Part shown: positions 24,774 to 32,023 of the stretch, piece by piece | How positions within the stretch are numbered: position 1 is the stretch's first letter | Layout: each line of letters opens with the position of its first letter | DNA from: Dendrosporobacter quercicolus | GTDB taxonomy: Bacteria; Bacillota; Negativicutes; DSM-1736; Dendrosporobacteraceae | Assembly: GCF_900104455.1 (NCBI RefSeq) | Contig: NZ_FNHB01000005.1 | Coordinates: 124,001-188,000, forward strand | Direction of reading: 5' to 3' | Length of the DNA: 64,000 nucleotides | Program-made: the position numbers and the translations under genes | The notes under the pieces: generated by a model | What the model was told of the DNA's origin: nothing | The model's database searches: none | The model's input: the letters and a program-made list of their open reading frames with translations, nothing else

Positions 24774-26043
24774 ACGGCTTACTTTAATGTATACCGGAAT
24801 TATGGCGTTAATTCTGCTAACCTTTGTTGTGGTTGGTTTTGTCGGTTTTACGGGCGCCATTGTCTATGCGCTGCAGCAAAGCGTGCTGCAGGTTGCCAAG
24901 GAGGAAGCCGATGAGCAGCTTGCAGTTTACAAACTTGAGGGGTCTTTGATTCATGATGATGAGAATGAAAAAACCAGCAGCACTATTTTTTACTATGTTC
25001 AGGCTGTAAACGGGCCGCTGGAAGCAGGAACCAGAACAGTGCCGGCTTTGCAGGACATTGTCCGGGCGCTGATTGAAAGCGGTGAGGTGCAGGCAGGTGT
25101 GGCCAGTTTACACCATGCCAGGCTGTCGGACGGCACAACCGCTTTTTTTATCATTACCGCGCACCCTGTATATGATAATTTGCAATTGATTGGCACCGTG
25201 TATTTGGGCAATGACATTACCTGGTATTATTATACCTGGCAGAAACTGGGCCTTATCCTGCTGGGCGGATCGTTGATTATTTTGGCAATTGCCTTTACCG
25301 CCGGCTATTTTTTGGCCGGACGGGCAATGATACCCATTAACCAGTCGTTCGCCAGGCAACGGGAATTTGTGGCGGACGCTTCTCATGAGTTGAGGACGCC
25401 GATCAGCGTACTGCTGGCTTCGGTGGATGTTGTCCAGACCGACGAGGATAACCGGTTTTCTGCGTTTTCCAGCCAGGTTTTGACTGATATGAAAGATGAA
25501 ATCAGGAAAATGTCCCGGATTGTCGCCGATTTGCTGACCCTGGCCAGGATAGACGCCAATGTTGTCGAGTTGCTGCGGGAGACATTTGACAGCAGAATTG
25601 TCGCCGGACATGTTATCCGCTCTTTACAGTCACTGGCCAACGCCAAGGATATCAGACTACAGCTGGACTGCGATCAGGCGGGTGAAATTCAGGCGGACCG
25701 TTCCCGCATTAGTCAACTGTTGCTTATTCTGATTGATAATGCAATAAAATATACGCCAAATCACGGCACGGTAAACGTTAAGCTGGAAATCGTTTACGAC
25801 CATAATTCCAAGCTCAAAATTACGGTCCGGGATAATGGGATCGGTATTGACCAGGAACATAAAGCAATGATTTTTGAACGCTTTTACCGGGTGGATAAAA
25901 TTCGTTCACGGGAGTTTGGCGGCACCGGACTGGGCTTGTCCATTGCGCGCTGGATCGTTGAAGCCCACCAAGGAACAATAACGGTTCAGAGTGAGTTAGG
26001 CAAAGGCTGCGTATTTACGGTAATGATCCCTGTCGATGGCTGA
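24754..26043 (+). CDS. Sensor histidine kinase, HisKA/HATPase type
   Basis: The 429-residue kinase has two membrane helices (about 15-38 and 165-190) around an extracytoplasmic sensor of about 125 residues. A HisKA domain follows with the phosphorylated H211 (FVADASHELRTP), then HATPase_c with N box LILIDNAIKYTP, G1 VRDNGIGI and G2 GGTGLGLSIARWIV. GGAGG lies 6 bases before the ATG, which is inside the end of the response-regulator gene (20-bp overlap). The sensor domain has no recognised ligand motif. Confidence 0.93.
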   Translation: MFRKIRKRLTLMYTGIMALILLTFVVVGFVGFTGAIVYALQQSVLQVAKEEADEQLAVYKLEGSLIHDDENEKTSSTIFYYVQAVNGPLEAGTRTVPALQDIVRALIESGEVQAGVASLHHARLSDGTTAFFIITAHPVYDNLQLIGTVYLGNDITWYYYTWQKLGLILLGGSLIILAIAFTAGYFLAGRAMIPINQSFARQREFVADASHELRTPISVLLASVDVVQTDEDNRFSAFSSQVLTDMKDEIRKMSRIVADLLTLARIDANVVELLRETFDSRIVAGHVIRSLQSLANAKDIRLQLDCDQAGEIQADRSRISQLLLILIDNAIKYTPNHGTVNVKLEIVYDHNSKLKITVRDNGIGIDQEHKAMIFERFYRVDKIRSREFGGTGLGLSIARWIVEAHQGTITVQSELGKGCVFTVMIPVDG

Positions 26044-26154
26044 ATTTTGCCGGGGATATTGCCGTTGCAAACGCTGGGTCATGAAATGACAGCGGCAGGC
26101 CGGTAATTTGATTGGCCGTCGTCAGCCAGGGGCTGTGCGCCCCGATATTGCAGG

Positions 26155-26183
26155 TTGTGATTTTATGAATATACGAATATAAT
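26155..26183 (+). promoter_or_regulatory. Sigma-A promoter upstream of the CNNM/CorC-type gene
   Basis: TTGTGA (26155-26160) and a perfect TATAAT (26178-26183) are spaced 17 bp. The rest of the 26044-26236 gap holds nothing recognised. Confidence 0.7.
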
Positions 26184-26326
26184 GTATATCAATACGATAA
26201 ACGGAAATTATCCTACAGCATTTAGCCAGATGTTGTTTGGAATTTTGTCCGGCTGTCGATAATAACTATGAATTGAATATACTAGGAGGTGAACCCTATT
26301 CGCTCTACCAAGCGGATAGGAATTTA

Positions 26327-27652
26327 TTGGACCCTGCGTCTATTATTTTGAATTTAGTTTTAATCATCGTGCTGGTGTTGTTAAATGGCTTTTTTGTAGC
26401 GGCTGAATTCGCCATGGTCAAAGTCCGCAGTACCCGGCTCGAAACGCTGCTGCACGAAGGAAATACCAGGGCCACCTATGCCAAAAAACTTGTTGAGCAC
26501 CTGGATGCGTACTTGTCGGCCTGCCAGCTGGGAATTACGCTGGCCTCATTGGGACTTGGCTGGATTGGCGAACCGGCGATTGCCGATATCATTGCACCAA
26601 TTATGGTTGATTTGGGGTTTTCCGCCCAAATGGTGCATGCCGTTTCCTTTGCTATTGCTTTCTCGATCATCACTGCTTTGCATATCATTCTGGGTGAGCT
26701 TGCTCCCAAGTCATTGGCAATCCAAAAGACCGACAGTGTTGTATTATGGACGTCAGTTCCCCTGATTGCGTTTTACAAGCTGATGTATCCGGCTATCTGG
26801 GTGCTAAATGCCATTGCCAATTGGATATTGCGGAGTGTGGGCATCCATGCGGCAAGCGAGCATGAGGCGGCTCATACGGAAGAAGAAATCAGAATCTTAA
26901 TGGAGGAAAGTCACAAGCAAGGCTTTATTAATAAAACAGAGCTGACGTTTGTTGATAATATATTTGAATTTGCCGAAAGAAATGTTCGCGAAGTAATGAT
27001 TCCCCGGACTGATATGATCTGCTTATCGGCGGAGGACTCCTTTGCCAAAAACCTGGATAAGGCGATTGAAGAGCAATTGACGAGGTACCCGGTCTGTGCG
27101 CCGGATAAAGATAACATCATTGGCTTTGTGCATATCAAGGATATCCTGAAGCAAGTGGCCCAGGAAAAAAATCCCGACCTTAAGCAGGTAGTCAGGGAAA
27201 TTATGGCGATACCGGAATCTATGCCGATCAGCGAACTGCTCAGACGGCTGCAGAAAGACAAGTCCCAGGTCGCGATTGTGGTTGATGAATATGGCGGAAC
27301 TGCCGGCCTTGTTACCATTGAGGATATTCTGGAAGAGATTGTCGGGGAAATTCAGGATGAGTTTGATGAAGAACGGCCGTTGGTGGAAGCGAGGGGGGAA
27401 AACGTTTATTCCGTCGACGGGCGGCTGTTAATCGGCACGGTAAGTGAAATTATCGGCGTTACCCTGGACTCGGATGATTTTGACACCATTGGCGGCTGGG
27501 TGTATTCCATGGTGGAAATAGAGCCTCATGTCGGTCAAAAGGTTGTGTATCAGGATTATGAGTTTATGATTGAGGAAGTTGATCATGTCCGCATTAACCG
27601 GGTATTAATCAGAAAAATCGTTCCGGAAGACGAGGCAGCGCCGGAAGAATAA
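26327..27652 (+). CDS. CNNM/CorC-family (hemolysin C-like) membrane protein
   Basis: The protein has an N-terminal DUF21/CNNM membrane domain with four helices (LLNGFFVAAEFAMVKVR at the start, then LASLGLGWIGEPAI and HIILGELAPKSLAIQ). A tandem CBS domain pair follows (VREVMIPRTDMICL; VVDEYGGTAGLVTIEDILEEIVG), then a C-terminal CorC_HlyC domain. Relatives transport or regulate Mg2+ (or Co2+) rather than act as true hemolysins. The frame opens at 26237 without an ATG. I favour the TTG at 26327 (AGGA upstream, directly before the first helix), though a strong AGGAGG at 26284 hints at a non-ATG start near 26297. Confidence 0.9.
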   Translation: MDPASIILNLVLIIVLVLLNGFFVAAEFAMVKVRSTRLETLLHEGNTRATYAKKLVEHLDAYLSACQLGITLASLGLGWIGEPAIADIIAPIMVDLGFSAQMVHAVSFAIAFSIITALHIILGELAPKSLAIQKTDSVVLWTSVPLIAFYKLMYPAIWVLNAIANWILRSVGIHAASEHEAAHTEEEIRILMEESHKQGFINKTELTFVDNIFEFAERNVREVMIPRTDMICLSAEDSFAKNLDKAIEEQLTRYPVCAPDKDNIIGFVHIKDILKQVAQEKNPDLKQVVREIMAIPESMPISELLRRLQKDKSQVAIVVDEYGGTAGLVTIEDILEEIVGEIQDEFDEERPLVEARGENVYSVDGRLLIGTVSEIIGVTLDSDDFDTIGGWVYSMVEIEPHVGQKVVYQDYEFMIEEVDHVRINRVLIRKIVPEDEAAPEE

Positions 27653-27690
27653 GCGCCTGGACGGTATGGGGCAAAATGTTTGCAAAAAAC

Positions 27691-27734
27691 GCGAGGACAG
27701 CTTTCTTGTTTTAAAACAAGGGAGCTGTCCTCGC
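27691..27734 (+). terminator. Long hairpin after the CNNM/CorC-type gene
   Basis: A perfect 12-bp inverted repeat (27691-27702 with 27723-27734) encloses an inner palindrome CTTGTTTTAAAACAAG (27705-27720), making an almost continuous stem. It lies 38 bp past the stop. The trailing U-run is missing, so its strength as a terminator is uncertain. Confidence 0.6.
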
Positions 27735-27825
27735 CATGCATCCTGGAATTTAAGAGTGCAAAGCACTGGTCAATTAAGGTATAATGATAGACAAGTAAAC
27801 GTAGCGGAATAGGGGGAATTGGATA

Positions 27826-29025
27826 ATGTCCGACAAGGCCAACAGGGGATTTCAAACCAAATGCGTGCATAGCGGCAATGGAATTGATCAAGAAACCGGC
27901 GCAATCCGGCGGCCGTTGATTATGGCGAATAGCTACCGGCTGCCTGAAGACGCGTCAACGATGAATTGGAGTGATCCCAATCAACTGGTTTATACTAGAA
28001 ATACCTCGGCCAATCAAATTTATCTGCAGGAAAAATTGGCGGCGCTGGAGGGCGGTGAAGCCTGCGTGGTGCTGGCTACCGGTGTTGCCGCACTGGCTGG
28101 GGTGTTTTTTACCTTTTTGGAACAAAAGTCTCATGTGATCTGCTCTAATGTGTCCTATATCGCCGTCTACCGGCTGCTGCAGGAGTATTTGCCCGCTAAG
28201 TACGCCATAGAAACCAGCCTGGTTGATACGGCCAACCTGTCTGAAGTCAAGCAGGCTATACGTCCCAATACCAAGCTTATCCATATTGAAACACCCGGCA
28301 ATCCCACGACCAGAGTCAGTGATATCGCCGCAATCGCCGGGCTGGCTAAAGCCGCCGGAGCGCTCCTGTCGGTAGACAGTACGTTTGCCTCGCCTTTTTT
28401 ACAGCGGCCACTGGAGCATGGGGCCGATCTGGTCATTCACAGTCTGACCAAATACATCAACGGGCATGGCGACGCCATGGGCGGGGCGGTCATCGGCCGT
28501 ACGGCCCTGATTGACGCCATCAAGCGCCAGGCCATGGTCAACCTGGGCGGAGCCATAAGCCCGTTTAACGCCTGGCTGATCATGCGGGGTGTCGTAACCT
28601 TGCCGCTGAGAATGAAACAGCACAGCCAAGCCGCGCTGCTGGTCGCCCGGTTTCTGGAAGCGCACCCGGCGGTGGCGTTTGTGGCTTATCCGGGCCTGCC
28701 CAGCCATCCGCAGCACGAGACTGCCAGAAAGCAGATGTCGATGTTTTCCGGCGTTATCGCGTTTGGGCTGAAAGCGGATGTTGACACCCATAACAAGTTT
28801 GTTAATTCGCTGGCGCTGATTGTTCCGGCGGTATCGATTGGCCATGATGAGAGTCTCATTGTCTACACCGGCCCTAATGACGAGCGTAATCATTTCTACC
28901 CGTCCGAATTCAGCAAGGGGCATTTGCGCTTTAGTGTCGGGCTGGAAGATCCGCAAGACATTATTGACGATCTCAGCCAGGCTTTGGAAACATGCGGCCT
29001 GCAGCAAAAAAATGTCGAAGTTTGA
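27826..29025 (+). CDS. Cys/Met metabolism PLP-dependent enzyme (cystathionine gamma-synthase/lyase or O-acetylhomoserine sulfhydrylase family)
   Basis: The 399-residue fold-type I enzyme has the PLP lysine K209 in SLTKYINGHGD, the family aspartate in SVDSTFASPFLQRP, the cofactor phosphate residues in YTRNTSANQ and the C-terminal LRFSVGLEDPQDIIDDL. The family interconverts cystathionine, homocysteine, cysteine and methionine precursors; the reaction (synthase, lyase, or methionine gamma-lyase) cannot be fixed from motifs visible here. It is monocistronic and lies directly upstream of the sulfonate transporter, consistent with a sulfur-metabolism neighbourhood. Confidence 0.88.
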   Translation: MSDKANRGFQTKCVHSGNGIDQETGAIRRPLIMANSYRLPEDASTMNWSDPNQLVYTRNTSANQIYLQEKLAALEGGEACVVLATGVAALAGVFFTFLEQKSHVICSNVSYIAVYRLLQEYLPAKYAIETSLVDTANLSEVKQAIRPNTKLIHIETPGNPTTRVSDIAAIAGLAKAAGALLSVDSTFASPFLQRPLEHGADLVIHSLTKYINGHGDAMGGAVIGRTALIDAIKRQAMVNLGGAISPFNAWLIMRGVVTLPLRMKQHSQAALLVARFLEAHPAVAFVAYPGLPSHPQHETARKQMSMFSGVIAFGLKADVDTHNKFVNSLALIVPAVSIGHDESLIVYTGPNDERNHFYPSEFSKGHLRFSVGLEDPQDIIDDLSQALETCGLQQKNVEV

Positions 29026-29035
29026 GTCAAAGCGC

Positions 29036-29065
29036 TTGACAGGTATTTGAATGTGATGATATTAT
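29036..29065 (+). promoter_or_regulatory. Promoter of the sulfonate operon leader
   Basis: TTGACA (29036-29041) and TATTAT (29060-29065), 18-bp spacer, begin 11 bases after the previous stop codon, so the transcript starts with the tandem attenuators at 29104 and 29191. Confidence 0.65.
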
Positions 29066-29103
29066 TTAAAAAATAATTAACGATTAAATTACCTGACCGA
29101 AAG

Positions 29104-29167
29104 TACGCTGATCAGATAACTGAAGGCTGAAATCACCAGATGTTCTGGTGATTTCAGCCTTTTTTTG
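29104..29167 (+). promoter_or_regulatory. Attenuator-like leader element, copy A
   Basis: A 24-nt box (29104-29127; core GATCAGATAACTGAAGGC) runs into a perfect 18-bp hairpin (29123-29140 with 29144-29161) followed by T7. The box contains a TCAG-ATAA-CTGA mini-hairpin. The box is shared, with one mismatch, by copy C at 40760, upstream of an amino-acid ABC operon. It looks like an aptamer or antiterminator abutting a terminator; class not recognised. Confidence 0.6.
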
Positions 29168-29190
29168 TTAGGCGGCGCATCTATAAAATT

Positions 29191-29262
29191 TATTCGACTG
29201 GTCAGTAAACCAACTGAAGGTCGAATCGTCTTGTTTTTTTAACAAGACGATTCGACTTTTTT
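29191..29262 (+). promoter_or_regulatory. Attenuator-like leader element, copy B
   Basis: A second, diverged copy: TGGTCAGTAAACCAACTGAAGG (29199-29220) keeps the TCAG-TAA and AACTGAAGG parts. It runs into a perfect 15-bp terminator hairpin (29221-29235 with 29241-29255) followed by T6. ATTCGAC (29192-29198) can pair with GTCGAAT (29220-29226), excluding the terminator arm, so the leader has a ready antiterminator. It ends 47 bases before the permease start. Confidence 0.55.
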
Positions 29263-29308
29263 ATTTTTGGGGATGACGATTGGCAACTGTAAAGTGGAGG
29301 GGAATTTA

Positions 29309-30088
29309 ATGGAAAAAATGACTTATTGGCTTAAGGAGAATGCGCTTGCCCTGGTCGTGCCGGTTATCGTATTGCTGATTTGGGAGCTGGCCGGAAAACT
29401 GGGGTGGGTTCGGGCCACTCTTTTGCCAAGACCATCGGAAATTGCCCTGGTACTGGCGGAGCTTGTTCTTAGCGGAGAGCTGTTTGCTCATTTGGGAATC
29501 AGTATTCTCAGAGTTGCGCAGGGGTTTGCCATCGGTGCGGTTCTGGGCGTACTGACTGGGGTCCAGATTGCGCTGGTAAAAAAATTCCGGATCGCGCTCA
29601 GCCTGATTTTCGGAGTGTTACGTCCCATACCGGTCATTGCCTGGATCCCGGTATTGATTCTATGGCTGGGAATTGATGAAGGCTCGAAGATTACCGTCAT
29701 TGCCATTGGCAGCTTTTGGACAGTGCTGGTAAGTGTATTTCAGGGAATTCGCAGTGTTGACAAAAAATATCTGGAGGTTGCAACCATTCTGGAAAAAGAC
29801 CAAACGACGTTATTAACCAAGGTTGTCCTGCCGGCAGCCTTACCGGCTATTTTTACCGGGGTCCGGGTTGGGATTGATGTCGCCTGGCGCAGCGTTGTGG
29901 CGGCCGAACTCATTGCCGCCGCGTCCGGAATCGGATATATGATTATGTACGCCCGGGAATTGTCTCAGATTGATGTCGTTTTGGCCGGTGTTCTGTCGAT
30001 TGGCTTGACCGGCGTATTGATTGATCAGCTATTGCTGCTGCTGGAGAAAAGGTTGTTAAAATGGAACGTGAATCTTCATGAGTCATAA
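29309..30088 (+). CDS. SsuC-like ABC transporter permease (sulfonate/nitrate/taurine type)
   Basis: From ATG 29309 (GGAGGGG upstream) the protein has 259 residues with about six helices. The conserved cytoplasmic EAA-type loop appears as VATILEKDQTTLLTKVVLPAALPAIFTGVRVGI (about residues 157-188). It forms the channel for the ATPase and lipoprotein encoded downstream. The family imports sulfonates, taurine, nitrate, bicarbonate or thiamine precursors. Linkage to a sulfonate lyase points to a C2 sulfonate such as isethionate. Confidence 0.88.
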   Translation: MEKMTYWLKENALALVVPVIVLLIWELAGKLGWVRATLLPRPSEIALVLAELVLSGELFAHLGISILRVAQGFAIGAVLGVLTGVQIALVKKFRIALSLIFGVLRPIPVIAWIPVLILWLGIDEGSKITVIAIGSFWTVLVSVFQGIRSVDKKYLEVATILEKDQTTLLTKVVLPAALPAIFTGVRVGIDVAWRSVVAAELIAAASGIGYMIMYARELSQIDVVLAGVLSIGLTGVLIDQLLLLLEKRLLKWNVNLHES

Positions 30089-30098
30089 GGAGGGAAAA

Positions 30099-30890
30099 AT
30101 GAGCAGGAGTGCGGCTAAACCACAAACACTAAGCATTAAAGGACTAAGTAAAACGTTTAAAATAGACAACCGCCTGGTGGAAGTTCTTCAGGACATTGAT
30201 TTAGAAGTGCAGCCGGGGGAGTTTGTCAGTATTATCGGTCCAAGCGGCTGTGGGAAAAGTACTTTGTTAAGAATGGTCGCCGGTCTGGAGCAGGAATATT
30301 CAGGTGAAATTTATCTCGGGGACGAACTGATTAAGGGACCGCGCGTCAATCGGGGAATGGTTTTTCAGGAAGCGCGGCTGTATCCCTGGCTGACAATAGC
30401 AAACAATGTGGCGTTTGGCCTGGGGGCTCAACACAGCGCCAGCGAGAAAAAACGAATTGTAAATGAGCATTTACAGCTGGTGGGATTAAATCATTTCGCC
30501 AAAGCATACCCTCATCAACTGTCGGGCGGCATGCAGCAACGGGTCAGTATAGCCAGAGCATTGGTGAACCGGCCGCAAGTCCTGCTGCTTGATGAGCCGT
30601 TTGGCGCTCTGGACGCCATTACCAGAATTATGATGCAGCAAGAAATTATCCGGATATGGGAAGCCGAAAGAACAACAATTCTTCTGGTTACGCATGACAT
30701 TGATGAAGCCATTTTTCTTGGCGACCGTGTTGTCGTGATGTCGAAACGTCCGGGAGCGCTAAAAACGGTTATCCCGATTGATTTGCCCCGCCCGCGTGAC
30801 CGCAATAGCTATCAGTTTGTTCAAGTCCGCAAACATATTTACACTAATTTTTTCGCCGAGGTTGATGTCCCCTTTGCTTATAGTATTTGA
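30099..30890 (+). CDS. SsuB-like ABC transporter ATPase
   Basis: The start at ATG 30099 is supported by AAGGAGGG 5 bases upstream; an in-frame ATG at 30078 lacks one. The 263-residue ATPase has Walker A GPSGCGKST, Q-loop GMVFQEARLYPWLT, signature LSGGMQQRV and Walker B VLLLDEPFGALDAIT, all typical of the nitrate/sulfonate/taurine (TauB/SsuB) group. It follows the permease gene by 10 bp and precedes the binding-protein gene by 70 bp. Confidence 0.9.
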   Translation: MSRSAAKPQTLSIKGLSKTFKIDNRLVEVLQDIDLEVQPGEFVSIIGPSGCGKSTLLRMVAGLEQEYSGEIYLGDELIKGPRVNRGMVFQEARLYPWLTIANNVAFGLGAQHSASEKKRIVNEHLQLVGLNHFAKAYPHQLSGGMQQRVSIARALVNRPQVLLLDEPFGALDAITRIMMQQEIIRIWEAERTTILLVTHDIDEAIFLGDRVVVMSKRPGALKTVIPIDLPRPRDRNSYQFVQVRKHIYTNFFAEVDVPFAYSI

Positions 30891-30960
30891 AATTTTTTGA
30901 GGAGGGTGGATCAGCGGGGATTCAGGAACGAAAATTTGATTAAAACAGGAGATTGATGTT

Positions 30961-31953
30961 ATGAAAAAAATCAAAATAGCACTGATTATGGCCGTCATGC
31001 TGTTCGGCGTTCTTTTGACCGGCGGATGTTCCAGCAAGGCCGACGAAACCGGGGCCAAGGCGGCGCAGCCGCAGGAAATTCACATTGCGTACCAAAATTC
31101 CAGCACAATTATTTTGTTGGCCAAGGCCAAGGGATTATATGAAGAGGAGTTTGCCAAAGACGGCATTGAAGTGAAATATGATCTGTATCTGGCCGGACCG
31201 CCGATGATTGAGGCGTTTGCCGGCGGCCGGGCTGATTTTGCCAATACCGGTGATATGCCGCCGGTGTCGGCCCGCTCCGGCGGCGTGGATATTAAAATTA
31301 TCAGCCGCGCCGGATACACGCCTGCCGGAAATGCCCTGTTGGTGCGGCCGGATTCCGCGTATCAATCCATTACTGAGCTGAAAGGCAAAAAAATCGCAGT
31401 TCCGATTGGCTCAAGCGCTCATCATTATTTAATTCTTCTGTTGCAGAAAAATGATCTTTCCGCTGCTGATGTAAGTATTGTTAATTTACCGGCAACCGAT
31501 CATCAGGCCGCGCTGGAAACCGGGAATGTAGCTGCAGTAGCCACCTGGGAGCCGTGGGCGTCGGTATTGGAAAATGCGAAATCAGGCAAAATTTTGGCCG
31601 ATTCATCCAGCGGCGTTAAACGCTACGTCGGGGTGTTCCTGGCCCGCAATGAGTTTGCCCGGCAATATCCGGAAGTGACAGCCCGCTTTTTAAGGGTAAA
31701 TGAAAAAGCGGCTGAATTTATCAGAAATTATCCGGAAGAGGCCTTGGAACTGATTTCCAAAGAAAGCAAGCTGCCGGTTTCGGCAATTGCCAGGACTGTG
31801 AAAACAACCGACTGGGACTCCAGCATTATCGCTGAAGATATTGCCGGTTTCCAGCAGGTTAAGGATTTTCTAAAAGAGACAAAAGTATTGAAAAAAGATT
31901 TTGAGATCAATGAATTGTTTGATGACCGTTATCTGAAAAAAATCAAACAATAG
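30961..31953 (+). CDS. SsuA-like sulfonate ABC transporter substrate-binding lipoprotein
   Basis: The 330-residue protein begins with a lipoprotein signal (LLTGGC, acylated C23). It then shows the SsuA/THI5 fold: IHIAYQNSSTIILLAKAKGLYEEEFAKDGI, GGRADFANTGDMPP, ELKGKKIAVPIGSSAHHYL and ATWEPWAS. It captures the substrate for the permease and ATPase encoded just upstream. Ligand residues cannot be read with certainty; an aliphatic sulfonate is inferred from the family and from the downstream lyase. Confidence 0.9.
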   Translation: MKKIKIALIMAVMLFGVLLTGGCSSKADETGAKAAQPQEIHIAYQNSSTIILLAKAKGLYEEEFAKDGIEVKYDLYLAGPPMIEAFAGGRADFANTGDMPPVSARSGGVDIKIISRAGYTPAGNALLVRPDSAYQSITELKGKKIAVPIGSSAHHYLILLLQKNDLSAADVSIVNLPATDHQAALETGNVAAVATWEPWASVLENAKSGKILADSSSGVKRYVGVFLARNEFARQYPEVTARFLRVNEKAAEFIRNYPEEALELISKESKLPVSAIARTVKTTDWDSSIIAEDIAGFQQVKDFLKETKVLKKDFEINELFDDRYLKKIKQ

Positions 31954-32023
31954 TGTCAGGGCATGGCCGGACCGCAGGGGATCGGCACCGGTCATGCCGG
32001 GCTATTGGGCAAGGAGAGGCCAA

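Noticed and set aside
25108-25611. 167-codon minus-strand ORF
   Set aside because: Lies antisense inside the histidine kinase gene and shows no recognisable motif.
29104-29262. SAM (S-box) riboswitch before the sulfonate operon
   Set aside because: The S-box core sequences are absent and the element before the terminator is only about 25 nt, far too short.
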